Shown piece by piece: positions 42,886 through 54,878 of a DNA stretch of 64,000 nucleotides. Source of the DNA: Tatumella sp. JGM91. Its GTDB lineage: Bacteria; Pseudomonadota; Gammaproteobacteria; Enterobacterales; Enterobacteriaceae. A program made the position numbers and the translations under genes. Location of the stretch: contig NZ_JAERJP010000008.1 of assembly GCF_018257575.1 (NCBI RefSeq), forward strand, positions 62,188 to 126,187, in the 5' to 3' direction. The notes beneath the pieces are model-generated. The model saw nothing but the letters and a program-made list of their open reading frames with translations. It did no database searches and was not told the DNA's origin. The first letter of the stretch is position 1, and every line of letters starts with the position of its first letter.

Positions 42886-43089
42886 TCAGACCATTAAACT
42901 GGAGACAAAATAAAAGACACAGCAATACAGCGCTGTGTTAAAAAGAGAAGGATGCCAGACAAGATCATAGATCCCGCTGGGTGTGAGGATCCTTTTCACT
43001 ACCCAGAACAGCAGCAATGACAGGATCAGCTCGACAAAAATAGGCGGAAAAGATAGCCCAAAAACGACTAAAACCGGATGCACACTCAT
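42886..43089 (-). CDS. aaeX: Small membrane protein AaeX
   Basis: 67-residue membrane protein of the DUF1656 family with two helices (about 7-24 and 48-65); conserved [20 protein letters not shown]. First gene of the aaeXAB operon; not essential for efflux in E. coli. A good start ATG follows AAGGA. Confidence 0.92.
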   Translation of the reverse strand: MSVHPVLVVFGLSFPPIFVELILSLLLFWVVKRILTPSGIYDLVWHPSLFNTALYCCVFYFVSSLMV

Positions 43090-43298
43090 TTTAAATCCTT
43101 TGGAATAAATATCTTACACCCGGCCAACCAGTAACCGATAGTCGTTAACATCAGAGCAAACGTTGCCTGATGGCAGGTTAACCACAAGCCTGTGTCAGAA
43201 CACATGGATTCGTATAATTTCAGAAGTTACGGTAAGCACATAAATTATCGACCGGATCTCATTATAGTAACGTGTCTGATAGTTAGTTTTCTACATTA

Positions 43299-43314
43299 TG
43301 TGACATAAATCACT
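43299..43314. promoter_or_regulatory. CRP-like site between aaeX and aaeR
   Basis: TGTGA-CATAAA-TCACT matches the CRP consensus TGTGA-N6-TCACA at nine of ten positions. It is only 18 bases before the aaeR start, so CRP here would more likely hinder aaeR translation or late initiation than activate; it is 210 bases from aaeX. The AaeR operator was not identified. Confidence 0.4.
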
Positions 43315-43332
43315 TTTAAGTCAGAGTTAATA

Positions 43333-44253
43333 ATGGAACGGTTAAAAGGTATGTCAGTTTTTGCGAAGGTTGTCGACCTGGGGTCCTTCACAGCCGCGGC
43401 TCGTCAGCTCCGGCAAAGTGTTTCCTCAGTCAGCCAGACAATCGCGAAACTGGAAGATGACTTACAGGTTAAATTACTCAACCGTAGTACCCGCAGTATT
43501 GGTTTAACCGAAGCAGGCAGGATTTATTATCAGGGCTGCAAACGGATGCTAAACGAGGCATCGCAGGTCCATGAGCAAATTTATGCGTTTAATAACACGC
43601 CAATTGGTATGCTGCGTATCGGCAGTACCACTACCATGGCCCGGAACGTACTGTCACCGATGACAGCCAAACTGCTGAATGACTTCCCGGGACTGAGCGT
43701 TAATCTGATCACCGGTAACCCTTCTCCGGATTTGATTGCTCATGGGCTGGATTTAGTGATCAAAGCCGGCAAACTGGAGAATTCGGCTTTATTCTCACGA
43801 CGGCTGGGAAGTATGCCAATGGTACTCTGTGCATCCGCACATTTTCCGGAACTGCGTAATTTACCGGCCAGCCCCGAAGAATTAGAACGTTTTGTCTGGC
43901 TGGAATACAGTGTTTCGCCTTATAACCAATTCAGGCTGATAGCCCCCGACGGTCATCACCTGAAGATGTCGCCGAAAGGACGGTTTGCGACCAATGATCC
44001 CCTGACGTTGATTGGCTGGCTGAAAGCCGGTTCGGGGATCGCTTATATGCCGCTGATGTGGGTACTTGATGAAATCAAACGCGGTGAAATTGAGATCCTG
44101 TATCCCCGGTATCAGTCGGAACCCCGCCCTGTTTATGCGCTGTTCACCGAACGGGACAAATTACCCCTGAAAGTACAGGTATGTATTGATTATCTGACAG
44201 AATACTTCCGGGAAATGGCAGTAAAGTATCAGGAATATCGTGCCAGACTCTGA
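43333..44253 (+). CDS. aaeR: LysR-family activator AaeR
   Basis: LysR-type regulator (306 residues) divergent from aaeXAB, which in E. coli it activates with aromatic carboxylates. Helix-turn-helix at about 5-60 (GSFTAAARQLRQSVSSVSQT and LEDDLQVKLLNRSTR), then the effector domain. The ATG at 43333 begins MERLKGMSVFAKVVD, usual for the family. Confidence 0.92.
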   Translation: MERLKGMSVFAKVVDLGSFTAAARQLRQSVSSVSQTIAKLEDDLQVKLLNRSTRSIGLTEAGRIYYQGCKRMLNEASQVHEQIYAFNNTPIGMLRIGSTTTMARNVLSPMTAKLLNDFPGLSVNLITGNPSPDLIAHGLDLVIKAGKLENSALFSRRLGSMPMVLCASAHFPELRNLPASPEELERFVWLEYSVSPYNQFRLIAPDGHHLKMSPKGRFATNDPLTLIGWLKAGSGIAYMPLMWVLDEIKRGEIEILYPRYQSEPRPVYALFTERDKLPLKVQVCIDYLTEYFREMAVKYQEYRARL

Positions 44254-44304
44254 CCCGCATCACTTTATCAGCACTACGGGTCAGCCTCAGAGAGCAAACG
44301 CTGC

Positions 44305-45750
44305 TCAGGCGGTCCCGCCGACGGTCAGTTTATCCAGTTTCAATGTCGGTTGTCCTACGCCAACCGGTACGCTCTGCCCGTCTTTTCCGCAGACACCAAC
44401 TCCTTTATCCAGCGCCAGGTCATTACCGACCATCGAAACCTGCTGCATCGCTTCGATACCGGAACCAATCAGGGTCGCCCCTTTGACAGGTGAAGTAATC
44501 TTTCCTTTTTCGATCAGGTACGCCTCAGAGGTCGAGAATACAAATTTACCGGAAGTAATATCTACCTGACCACCACCAAAGTTTGGCGCATACAGCCCGA
44601 ATTCAACACTTTCAATAATATCCTGTGGCGTTGATTTCCCTGCCAGCATGTAAGTATTGGTCATCCGTGGCATCGGTAAATTCGCATAAGATTCACGGCG
44701 GCCGTTACCGGTCGGTGACACACCCATTAGCCTGGCATTCAGCTTATCCTGCATATAACCTTTAAGAATACCGTTTTCAATCAGTACATTATACTGACCA
44801 GGTACGCCTTCATCATCGATGGCCAGAGAGCCACGGCGTCCGGACATGGTGCCATCATCAACAATAGTGCAGAGTTCTGAGGCCACTTGCTGTCCTAGTT
44901 TCCCGCTAAAAACCGATGTTCCGCGGCGGTTAAAGTCGCCTTCCAGACCATGGCCTACGGCTTCATGCAATAGCACTCCCGGCCATCCTGCACCCAGTAC
45001 TACCGGCAAGGTACCTGCCGGTGCGGCGATTGCCGAGAGGTTGACCAGAGCCATACGGACCGCCTCTTTTGCCCAGGCATCGGCACGGACATCCCCGTCT
45101 TCGTCGGCAAGGAAAAAGTCATAACCGGTACGCGCACCACCACCACTGGCACCACGTTCACGTTTACCCTGGTCCTCGACCTGTACACTGACCGACAATC
45201 TGACCAGCGGGCGAATATCTGCCGCCAGAGTACCGTCAGTCGCAGCCACCAGTACCTGTTCATAAACACCTGTCAGACTGACACTGACTTCCTGTACCCG
45301 CGGATCAGCTACTCTGGCGACCTTATCCACCCGGTGTAATAAGGCTATTTTATCATCACGGGTCAGGCTATCCAGCGGATTCAGTACCGGATAGCGCGGA
45401 GTATGATCCACTTTCGCCAGTGTTTTTATTTTTCCGTTACCCGCTTCACGGACAATACTGCGCGCAGCTTCTGCACTCCGGGTCAGTGCTTTCAGCGTCA
45501 GTTGATCGGCATAAGCAAAACCGGTTTTTTCGCCACTGATGGCACGGATGCCCACACCCTGATCGATATTCCACGATCCGTCTTTAATAATACCGTCTTC
45601 GAGTACCCAGGATTCATGGTAACTCGACTGAAAGTAAAGGTCGGCATAATCCAGACGGCGTTCTGAAAGCTGGCCTAACCGGGAAAATAGATCCTGCTGT
45701 GTAATGTTATTAGCAGTTAGCAGGTGCTCACTTACCAGACTCAGTGTCAT
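44305..45750 (-). CDS. tldD: Metalloprotease subunit TldD
   Basis: Forms a heterodimeric protease with TldE (PmbA) that processes modified peptides such as microcin B17 and degrades CcdA. 481 residues; the zinc-binding HEAVGHG motif is near 262-268, followed by [14 protein letters not shown]. Convergent with aaeR. tldE is outside this window, as in E. coli. Confidence 0.96.
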   Translation of the reverse strand: MTLSLVSEHLLTANNITQQDLFSRLGQLSERRLDYADLYFQSSYHESWVLEDGIIKDGSWNIDQGVGIRAISGEKTGFAYADQLTLKALTRSAEAARSIVREAGNGKIKTLAKVDHTPRYPVLNPLDSLTRDDKIALLHRVDKVARVADPRVQEVSVSLTGVYEQVLVAATDGTLAADIRPLVRLSVSVQVEDQGKRERGASGGGARTGYDFFLADEDGDVRADAWAKEAVRMALVNLSAIAAPAGTLPVVLGAGWPGVLLHEAVGHGLEGDFNRRGTSVFSGKLGQQVASELCTIVDDGTMSGRRGSLAIDDEGVPGQYNVLIENGILKGYMQDKLNARLMGVSPTGNGRRESYANLPMPRMTNTYMLAGKSTPQDIIESVEFGLYAPNFGGGQVDITSGKFVFSTSEAYLIEKGKITSPVKGATLIGSGIEAMQQVSMVGNDLALDKGVGVCGKDGQSVPVGVGQPTLKLDKLTVGGTA

Positions 45751-45818
45751 CGTTTCTCACTCGTATTATCGCGTTTAGATATAGCCTGCTGTAATTCTGC
45801 TCTGTCGTCAAATCTGAG

Positions 45819-48800
45819 TCATTTCTCAGACCGTGGCTGACGCAGTACTTCTTCTATTTGCGGATCGTCCATCGTGCCACCAATATGATAGCGTAGCAGT
45901 GAAATTTTATTCCACAGCGGCGCCAGTACTTTACTGGCGGCAAATACCGCCGCGCCAACCACCGGATTGATCACAAATGCAGTAGCCACGCTGACCGAGG
46001 TCGAAAGTTCAGGCGCAACCACCGCTTCAAAGTCTAAGCGCCGTCTGACAAAATCAGCTTTGCCCTGCATAGCAATATCCGCTTCCAGCCCGTCGATCAG
46101 CAAATTGTCAGTCTGTAATACCCCGTTTTCAATCCATGCGGTGCCTGAGACCGAATCAAAGTAGAAGCCTTTATTGCTGAAAGTATCTTTAAAATCAAAG
46201 CTGAGTTTACGTAATAATGCATCCACGCTCACCAGCCGCAGTAACTGACCGGCTCTGCCGGTGCTGATATTTTCAACCACACCTTTACCAGTGTTCAGCT
46301 TCAGTATACCGCTCAGGCTTGAAATGTCCGGTTTCCAGGGGACATTCCGCCAGTGTAAATCATAATCAAGAGTCACAGGAGCTTCCCTGACCGGGGTAGT
46401 CACACCAAACCACTGACTGGTCTGACCAATATCCTTACTGCTCAGCTGACCTTTAAGGGCCGAACGCGGAGCCCCCGGAATATTGTCCCATTCTCCGCTG
46501 ATCTTCAGCCGGGCCTGGCCGGAATCTACCTGGCCATTAGTGAGTACTAACTTGCTTCCTGAGGGGGTCAGGCGACCGGCAACTCTGCCAAAATTCTGCC
46601 CGGCAAACCAGCACTGCTGGCAATTCATCTGCAGAGCTGGCCACTGGCTGAAATTGAGTGCCGGGGTATCTGTATCCTGACGATTCAACAGCGCCCCTGA
46701 TACTGACTGCGGATTGTAATACAGATAATTCAGATCCAGCTGCCATGGCTGACGCTGGTTTATCCGTAACTGACCACGAATTTCTTTACCCGAAGCTGTA
46801 ACCTGTGTATTCCCCGCAACTGACTGTGACAGGGAGACCGTCAGATCATTCCAATACTGCCCGCCCAGATTCAGTGACTGTGTATGTAACTCTATATTCC
46901 CCGGCAGTTTCAGCTGTCCGACAGCTGGCACTGAAGATGGTATTGATTTCGCGGATGACAGGTGATTACTGCCGAATAATGACAGCCATTGTTCACCCTC
47001 CAGTGGCGGTAAATTCAGTACCATCGCCCCTGTGGCAGGTAGCGCAGGGATCTTAGTGGTATTATTTTTCCAGATTCCGCGCTCAAGTCGTAGCTCCGGC
47101 TCCAGCAGCCAGCGGCTGGTGAAACGCTGAGCGTTACCGGCACTGCCATTCAGAATAAAACTCTGCAGGTCACCCGTCACGTTAACCGAAAACGGGAACT
47201 GACCGCCAGCTGGTTTCGATAGCGGAGCAGGTAAGTGACTGCTTACACCACCGGCATCGCCGCTGATATTCACTTTATAGCTGGCTTCACCGTGATAGGG
47301 TAAACGAATATCCACGTTACCCTGCCACGGAAAACGTCCTCTGAGTCGTGAGCGCAGAACATCCGGCAGTACCGTTAATGTTGCCGGAGACCAGACAGAT
47401 TGCAGACCGACGTTGACGGTAAAGTCGTCTTTTTGTTGCTGAGTGGAAAAACTGAAAGTCACTGGCTGCCCAAACCATGTCGCCTGAACAGGATCACTGC
47501 TTAATGCGCCATTGTTATAGCGGAAATTACCACGCAGGTTCTTCAGGGTGGTTTTCAGGGGCCGGATAAATAAATCATTGTGGTTAAATACCACATTTCC
47601 GGTGGCTGTCACCGCTTTTCCGTCCAGCGGAATATCCAGATTCAGATGGCCGCTGACATCACCTTTAATCTGTAACTGAGCTAAGGCTGCTGCCAGCGAT
47701 GTTTCCAGCGGCGTTTGTTTAAAATAGTCATGGATATCGCTGCCGCTGCCGGAGATATCCCCATTAATAATCAGCTTTTCTTTACTGTAGTCCGGAATAT
47801 CTGCGGTGACATTCGTCGCGACAGCGTTACCGAGCTGTGCCCGCGGTGCTTTCATCCACAGACCGTCGTTAGAAAAATTAAGGTCGATATTCAGGTTTTT
47901 GAGCGCCGGCCAGTCCGGCTGGAAGGCATAGGTGGCATCACGTAACGGTACACTGACCTGAAACATCCCTTCGTTATGCCTGAACGGAAAATCATGGGGA
48001 TTACCGGCAAAAAGCAGTGTCGCATTACGGGTATTCCCCCCTTTAATCGCCCCGCTCAGATAATCGGTCAGCCCTTTCCCCATCAGATGATGGGGAAAAT
48101 ACCGCCAGGCATCTCCGGCATCAGACACACTGATGCCCGCCAGGATATCCAGACGCGGCTGCCCTTTGGCCGACTGTTGATAACGAAAATCACCACCCGC
48201 GTTAACCGAACGGGCAACCGCTTTCATATTTTTTCCGTCCAGCAACAAATTCCCCTGCCGGGTATCCCACGTCAGATCCCCGGAAAAAGACTGCATTTCA
48301 AGCGGTGCGCGGAACATATCCCCTATCGTGATATTCTGAGGTCCCCCGGCAATCGTCAGCTGGCCATTATCGAAACTGCCACTGCCGCTACCTGATAGTC
48401 CGCTGACCGCTGGTACTGACTGGGATTGCTGCCACCCCAGATCATGCCAGCTGGCCTGAAAACGGCTTTGCTGCGGATGCTGTAACGAAAAATCGACCGC
48501 CAGTCTATCCACACTGCCCTGAGGCTGCAGTGCCTGCCAGTGTTCGGCAAGCTCAGGTGCCAGCGGAGAAACCAGTGGCATCAGTGGTGCGAGACGCTGT
48601 AAATCAAGATGCGTGGCCCGTAACCTGATTTCAGAGGCATCTGCCGCCGGTAGCAGATTGTTCCCTTCAGGCTGCCAGTATAAGGATAAAAGCCCCTGCG
48701 GCCAGCGCTGCTGATCCGTTTCCAGCCCCGTCTGAGGGATCGCCAGAGTCCAGCCAGGACCGGACCGGGACAGATGTGCGGTCAGATTATCAACCGTTAA

Positions 48801-49637
48801 CTGATGCTGCTGAGGTCCTGCCTGCCAGAGGGCACTGCCTTTACTCAGCAGTAAATCTCCTGAATCCATAACGCCATCTTTTAAAGTCACCCAGGCATTC
48901 AGGCTGAATTTTGCAGTTTGCAGTGTTGTGTTGTCATGCATCCAGCGCCCCAGCCAGGGTTTTACATCAACTGCATCCGCCTGTAACCAGATACGGCCAT
49001 TATCAATGGTCTGTTTAACATCCCGCAGATCCAGCCTGACTTTCACCACACCATGTTGTCCGGTAAAGCTGCTCAGGCTGACTTCACCCTCAGCACGGTG
49101 CCGTTTACGCTCATTAAACCAGGTCAGACTGGGGATGGCCAGTTTGACTATTTGCCCGGACGGGGCGGGAAAGGTAACGCTGCTGTCACGCAGGATAAAG
49201 TGGTCAAACTGATGCAAAAAAAGGTTATTCAGCTGTTCGGAAGCCAGATGCCCGCTGCCGGCAGAGGAGGTGGCGGGTAAAGCAGGAAGCGTCAGTTGCA
49301 GTTGCCAGAAAGTCAGGTCACGGAATTGCAGACGGGCATGGAGTAATGACTGCCAGACATCAAGTGCCAGCCGGACATGAGAGACTTCCAGTTCGGTGCC
49401 ATCATCAAGGGTACTGTGCAGATCTTTGATTTCGATGGCGGGGCCGAAGTTTTCCCAGCGTCCGGTCAGTTCACCGGCGCTCAGGTTGCTGTCAGTGATG
49501 GCAGAGACAACTGACATAATACGGGGCCGGTAGTCGTTCATATAAGGCATCAGGATACGTAATCCGCTGATCAGCAACGCAACAATCACTATCAGCGCAG
49601 CAACGATCAGCGATAATATCCGGGGCAAACGCCTCAC
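45819..49637 (-). CDS. yhdP: AsmA-like envelope protein YhdP
   Basis: Very large inner-membrane-anchored periplasmic protein (1272 residues) of the AsmA/VPS13-like bridge group, implicated with TamB and YdbH in phospholipid transport to the outer membrane. One N-terminal helix (about 6-29) and a long beta-rich body; AsmA-like C-terminal part with FVRRRLDFEAVVAPELSTSV. A GTG start at 49637 is chosen: it gives the E. coli N-terminus (RRLPRIL) and has AAGGAG eight bases upstream, which codes inside the longer frame from 49658. Confidence 0.93.
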   Translation of the reverse strand: MRRLPRILSLIVAALIVIVALLISGLRILMPYMNDYRPRIMSVVSAITDSNLSAGELTGRWENFGPAIEIKDLHSTLDDGTELEVSHVRLALDVWQSLLHARLQFRDLTFWQLQLTLPALPATSSAGSGHLASEQLNNLFLHQFDHFILRDSSVTFPAPSGQIVKLAIPSLTWFNERKRHRAEGEVSLSSFTGQHGVVKVRLDLRDVKQTIDNGRIWLQADAVDVKPWLGRWMHDNTTLQTAKFSLNAWVTLKDGVMDSGDLLLSKGSALWQAGPQQHQLTVDNLTAHLSRSGPGWTLAIPQTGLETDQQRWPQGLLSLYWQPEGNNLLPAADASEIRLRATHLDLQRLAPLMPLVSPLAPELAEHWQALQPQGSVDRLAVDFSLQHPQQSRFQASWHDLGWQQSQSVPAVSGLSGSGSGSFDNGQLTIAGGPQNITIGDMFRAPLEMQSFSGDLTWDTRQGNLLLDGKNMKAVARSVNAGGDFRYQQSAKGQPRLDILAGISVSDAGDAWRYFPHHLMGKGLTDYLSGAIKGGNTRNATLLFAGNPHDFPFRHNEGMFQVSVPLRDATYAFQPDWPALKNLNIDLNFSNDGLWMKAPRAQLGNAVATNVTADIPDYSKEKLIINGDISGSGSDIHDYFKQTPLETSLAAALAQLQIKGDVSGHLNLDIPLDGKAVTATGNVVFNHNDLFIRPLKTTLKNLRGNFRYNNGALSSDPVQATWFGQPVTFSFSTQQQKDDFTVNVGLQSVWSPATLTVLPDVLRSRLRGRFPWQGNVDIRLPYHGEASYKVNISGDAGGVSSHLPAPLSKPAGGQFPFSVNVTGDLQSFILNGSAGNAQRFTSRWLLEPELRLERGIWKNNTTKIPALPATGAMVLNLPPLEGEQWLSLFGSNHLSSAKSIPSSVPAVGQLKLPGNIELHTQSLNLGGQYWNDLTVSLSQSVAGNTQVTASGKEIRGQLRINQRQPWQLDLNYLYYNPQSVSGALLNRQDTDTPALNFSQWPALQMNCQQCWFAGQNFGRVAGRLTPSGSKLVLTNGQVDSGQARLKISGEWDNIPGAPRSALKGQLSSKDIGQTSQWFGVTTPVREAPVTLDYDLHWRNVPWKPDISSLSGILKLNTGKGVVENISTGRAGQLLRLVSVDALLRKLSFDFKDTFSNKGFYFDSVSGTAWIENGVLQTDNLLIDGLEADIAMQGKADFVRRRLDFEAVVAPELSTSVSVATAFVINPVVGAAVFAASKVLAPLWNKISLLRYHIGGTMDDPQIEEVLRQPRSEK

Positions 49638-49790
49638 ACAATTCTCCTTGAGATGCACTCAGTACACGAATCCGACAATACACAACCAATATGGCTGGCA
49701 GATATCCCTGCCCGTCCTGCAGTATAGCCGATCAGCGGCTTAACATCCCCCCGCCAGCGGAGAATACTTCCCCCGTCAGATCAGGGAAGA

Positions 49791-51260
49791 TTACATCATA
49801 ACCACATCAAACTGTTCGCGGGTGTACAGTGGTTCGGCATGAATTTTGACCTGTTTGCCGATAAAAATTTCCAGCTCAGCCAGTGCGTGAGACTCTTCAC
49901 TCTTTAATGCCTCACCCACCGCCGGTGAAGCATACACCAGGAAGCGGTCCGTATCGTAGGCATGATGTACGCGGACAATTTCACGCATAATCTCGTAACA
50001 CACGGTTTCAATCGTTCTGACGGAACCTCGCCCCTGACAGGAGGGACATTGTCCGCAGAGCACATGCTCAAGGCTTTCGCGGGTACGTTTACGGGTCATT
50101 TCCACCAGTCCCAGCGCAGAGAAGCCATGAATACCGGTTTTCACCCGGTCACGGCTCAGAGCCCCCTCCAGGGAGTGCAGCACGCGACGACGATGCTCGC
50201 TGTTTGCCATATCAATAAAGTCGATAATAATAATCCCCCCCAGGTTACGTAACCGTAGCTGGCGGGCAATAGCCTGTGTCGCCTCGATATTGGTATTAAA
50301 AATCGTCTCTTCGAGATTACGGTGGCCGACAAATGCTCCCGTATTAATATCGATGGTGGTCATGGCTTCAGTCTGGTCGATAATCAGATAACCGCCGGAC
50401 TTCAGCTCCACTTTACGCTCCAGCGCCCGCTGGATTTCGTTCTCGACATCATACAAGTCAAATACTGGCTGCTTACCGCTGTACAGTTCCAGTTTCTGAG
50501 TCACTTCCGGCATATATTCTGCGGTAAATTCCAGCAGTAGCTCGTAGGTCTGACGCGAGTCGATACGGATACGATCTAATTCTGCTTCTGCAAAATCGCG
50601 CAAGATCCGCTGTGCCAGCGCCAGCTCACCGTAAAGTAACGAACGGGTCTGATTCCTTTTTTTGCGCTCAGACACTTTACCCCACAGCCGTTTCAGGAAT
50701 GCCGCATCCCGCGCCAGCTCTGTTTCACCGACGCCTTCTGCCGCCGTGCGGATAATAAAACCGCCGTTTTCGTCACAATAGTCTGCAACGACATTTTTCA
50801 GCCGCTCCCGTTCCTGCTCGCTTTCTATGCGCTGAGAAACACCGACATGAGAAGCCCCTGGCATAAAAACCAGATAGCGCGACGGTAAGGTTATATCCGT
50901 GGTGAGCCGTGCACCCTTGGTACCCAGCGGATCTTTCACCACCTGTACCATCAGGTCCTGTCCCTGGCGTACCAGTTCGCCAATATCACGGACATTAAAT
51001 TTTTTCTGTTCTTCGCCGGCAACACACTCAGTATGGGGCATAATGTCCGACGCGTGCAGGAATGCCGCCTTTTCCAGACCAATATCAACAAATGCCGCCT
51101 GCATACCAGGTAACACCCGGCTGACCCTGCCCTTATAAATATTACCCGCTATCCCCCGTTTGGATTCCCTGTCAATATGGATTTCCTGCAGGATACCGCC
51201 ATCAATATAGGCAACCCGTGTCTCCGAAGGAGTCACATTTACAAGTAATTCAGCCGTCAT
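49791..51260 (-). CDS. rng: Ribonuclease G
   Basis: Endoribonuclease of the RNase E/G family that matures the 16S rRNA 5' end. 489 residues, exactly the E. coli length: S1 domain (about 35-125), catalytic DNase I-like domain with metal-binding TTIDINTG and IIIIDFIDM, and zinc-link cysteines in [11 protein letters not shown]. The start overlaps the maf end by 11 bases. Confidence 0.97.
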   Translation of the reverse strand: MTAELLVNVTPSETRVAYIDGGILQEIHIDRESKRGIAGNIYKGRVSRVLPGMQAAFVDIGLEKAAFLHASDIMPHTECVAGEEQKKFNVRDIGELVRQGQDLMVQVVKDPLGTKGARLTTDITLPSRYLVFMPGASHVGVSQRIESEQERERLKNVVADYCDENGGFIIRTAAEGVGETELARDAAFLKRLWGKVSERKKRNQTRSLLYGELALAQRILRDFAEAELDRIRIDSRQTYELLLEFTAEYMPEVTQKLELYSGKQPVFDLYDVENEIQRALERKVELKSGGYLIIDQTEAMTTIDINTGAFVGHRNLEETIFNTNIEATQAIARQLRLRNLGGIIIIDFIDMANSEHRRRVLHSLEGALSRDRVKTGIHGFSALGLVEMTRKRTRESLEHVLCGQCPSCQGRGSVRTIETVCYEIMREIVRVHHAYDTDRFLVYASPAVGEALKSEESHALAELEIFIGKQVKIHAEPLYTREQFDVVMM

Positions 51261-51843
51261 GATTATCCTTTTCCGCCGCTAACTTTTGTAACTGCCCGAG
51301 TAATTCTTCCGTCTCAACCAACGGAAGTCCGACTACCGCGTGATAACTGCCAGCGATAGAGCGGACAAAGCGCCCCCCTTTGCCCTGAATGCCATAAGCA
51401 CCGGCTTTATCCATCGGTTCTCCGCTGGCAATATACTGATCAATATCTTCCGTGCTGAGCTGACGAAAGGTAACCTCAGTAATGACTTTACTGGTCAGAG
51501 AAAATTTCCGGTTTGCCACAGTAACCGCCGTTATCACCTGATGCGTTTTTCCAGAAAGCATCGCCAGCATCTGTCGGGCATGGACTTCATCACGTGGCTT
51601 TTCCAGCACTCTGCCTTCAGTCACTACGATGGTATCCGCGCCAATCACCGGTAAGTCCTGCGGTGCAATACGGACACCGGCTTGTGCCTTATCGACCGAC
51701 AAACGACACACATAATCCTGCGGAGATTCGTCCTGATGACGGCACTCTTCAACGTCAGTCACTAAACGAGCAAAAGTAAGCCCTGACAGGGCCAGCAGTT
51801 CCTGACGCCGCGGAGAACCGGAAGCAAGATATAAGCTGTGCAT
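51250..51843 (-). CDS. yhdE: Maf-family nucleotide pyrophosphatase YhdE
   Basis: House-cleaning nucleoside triphosphate pyrophosphatase (197 residues); E. coli YhdE acts on dTTP and UTP. N-terminal [18 protein letters not shown], catalytic GADTIVV, and later YRDEV-type lysine [12 protein letters not shown]. Nine bases after mreD; overlaps rng. Confidence 0.94.
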   Translation of the reverse strand: MHSLYLASGSPRRQELLALSGLTFARLVTDVEECRHQDESPQDYVCRLSVDKAQAGVRIAPQDLPVIGADTIVVTEGRVLEKPRDEVHARQMLAMLSGKTHQVITAVTVANRKFSLTSKVITEVTFRQLSTEDIDQYIASGEPMDKAGAYGIQGKGGRFVRSIAGSYHAVVGLPLVETEELLGQLQKLAAEKDNHDG

Positions 51844-51851
51844 AGGGTTCC

Positions 51852-52343
51852 TTACTGAACAGCAAACTGATAACGAATTTTACGCATCAGCAAAAATAAC
51901 CACGGCCAGAGAATACCGTTAACCAGCCCACCCCAGAAAATTTCCGGACGAAAGGCAACATCGCTGACCATAAATTCTGCCCAGAACACCACGACATCGA
52001 CAAACAACGACAATACCGTCACCATACAGGCCTGTTGCCAGAGGGCGAGATTACGGAATAGCTGAAATTTGTAAGCCACCAGATAGGCGACCAGACTTAA
52101 TGCCAGTGCACGGACACCGAGGGTCGAACCAACAATAAGGTCCATTACCGCCCCGAGGAAAAAACCCGTCCCCACATTCACTCTGTGGGGTAAAGCCAGT
52201 ACCCAGTACAGCAGAATAAGCAGTACCCATGATGGCCGGAACATATAAATTTGCTCCGGCCACGGCATCACTTCCAGCATCAGAGCAATAATAAAAGATA
52301 GCCAGATGACCCAGCGGCCCTGGCTGCGGTAACGGCTGCTCAA
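51852..52343 (-). CDS. mreD: Rod shape-determining protein MreD
   Basis: Integral inner-membrane protein (163 residues) of the elongasome, with five or six helices. [20 protein letters not shown] and [19 protein letters not shown] are conserved. Its start overlaps the mreC stop (ATGA). Confidence 0.95.
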   Translation of the reverse strand: MSSRYRSQGRWVIWLSFIIALMLEVMPWPEQIYMFRPSWVLLILLYWVLALPHRVNVGTGFFLGAVMDLIVGSTLGVRALALSLVAYLVAYKFQLFRNLALWQQACMVTVLSLFVDVVVFWAEFMVSDVAFRPEIFWGGLVNGILWPWLFLLMRKIRYQFAVQ

Positions 52344-53350
52344 GGACGTTCTCCACGCACAGTATCTGCTGATGGCGTGGTGCTGGTGCTGCCGGTGCCG
52401 GCTGAATAATCACTGGTGGCCGTCTTACCTGCTTCACCTGCCGGTGGCAGTACCTGTGGCATCATTTGCATCAGTCGCTGATCCGCCGCCTGATGTACCG
52501 CTTCCGGCGTTACTAAATTGCTGTCTGTATCACCCGCGCCCCACAGCAACAACAGGTAACGCAGACGCTGTAACCCGGCCGTCGGCCTGGCCTGAATAAT
52601 TGTTGCTGCCTGTCTGGTGTCCACTGTTACCGAAGAGACAACGGCCACCGGATACCCTTCAGGAAAACGCCCGCCCAGCCCGGAGCTGACTAACATATCA
52701 CCCACCCGGATATCAGGGGTACCGGACATATTTTCCAGTTGCAGACTTTCTGAACACCCGGTCCCGGAGGCGATAGCACGGACATCATTACGTAATACCT
52801 GAACCGGTAAAGCATGGGATGCATCGCAAATCAGCATCACCCGGCTGCTGAATTTTCCGACAGAGACCACCTGACCGACGACGCCTTTATCACTAATCAC
52901 CGGCTGACCTTCATAAACCCCGCTATCACTGCCCCGGTCAATGATCACCTGGTCACTGTAAGGATCTGCCCCGGCGGAGATCACCTGAGTAATCATTTTA
53001 CGCTCACCCGGACGCAAGGGGGAACCGAGCAGCTCCCGCAGCCGGATATTTTCTTCTTTATACTGATCCAGCAGCAGCAACTGGCTATTCTTCAGCATCA
53101 GTTCCCGGCGTAATGCGGTATTTTGCTGTTCCAGCATTTGCCGTGAGGCAAAGGTTTCAGCAGCACCATCCAGAAAACGTCTCGGGCCATCAGCCAGAAA
53201 GTAAAACGGGCTTACCGAAGTATCAAGATAGCTGCGGATCTCGCGGAAAGAACTCATACGGCTATCAGCGATGATGATCGCTATCGCAGCAACTACTGCT
53301 AATACTAAGCGTAACTGCAGAGACGGTCCTCTGCTAAAAATCGGCTTCAT
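52340..53350 (-). CDS. mreC: Rod shape-determining protein MreC
   Basis: Bitopic periplasmic protein of 336 residues: N-terminal helix (about 12-30), coiled coil (about 70-108) and beta-barrel domain ([20 protein letters not shown]). It activates PBP2-RodA within the elongasome. The C-terminal end is a low-complexity Thr/Ser/Ala tail (about 295-336) typical of enterics. The ATG at 53350 starts [14 protein letters not shown]; a start 17 codons upstream has no homology. Confidence 0.94.
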   Translation of the reverse strand: MKPIFSRGPSLQLRLVLAVVAAIAIIIADSRMSSFREIRSYLDTSVSPFYFLADGPRRFLDGAAETFASRQMLEQQNTALRRELMLKNSQLLLLDQYKEENIRLRELLGSPLRPGERKMITQVISAGADPYSDQVIIDRGSDSGVYEGQPVISDKGVVGQVVSVGKFSSRVMLICDASHALPVQVLRNDVRAIASGTGCSESLQLENMSGTPDIRVGDMLVSSGLGGRFPEGYPVAVVSSVTVDTRQAATIIQARPTAGLQRLRYLLLLWGAGDTDSNLVTPEAVHQAADQRLMQMMPQVLPPAGEAGKTATSDYSAGTGSTSTTPSADTVRGERP

Positions 53351-53377
53351 AAATCCTGCGTGTTCCTCGACAAATAT

Positions 53378-53406
53378 AAAGGGAGTGCGATTAGCCTGCA
53401 CTCCCT
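53378..53406 (-). terminator. Attenuator hairpin between mreB and mreC
   Basis: Stem GGGAGTGC / GCACTCCC (53381-53388 with 53398-53405), nine-base loop; on the minus strand TTTATATTT follows. The short, broken U-tract suggests partial termination after mreB, giving more MreB than MreC/MreD. Confidence 0.65.
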
Positions 53407-53497
53407 TAGGCTGGACACGTCATCATTGGGTGTACATAAAGAGCAACGTGGCCGGCGAAAAACGCCAGCCAAAACATTACAGCTCTGCCAGCAAGGA

Positions 53498-54878
<1,381 letters not shown>

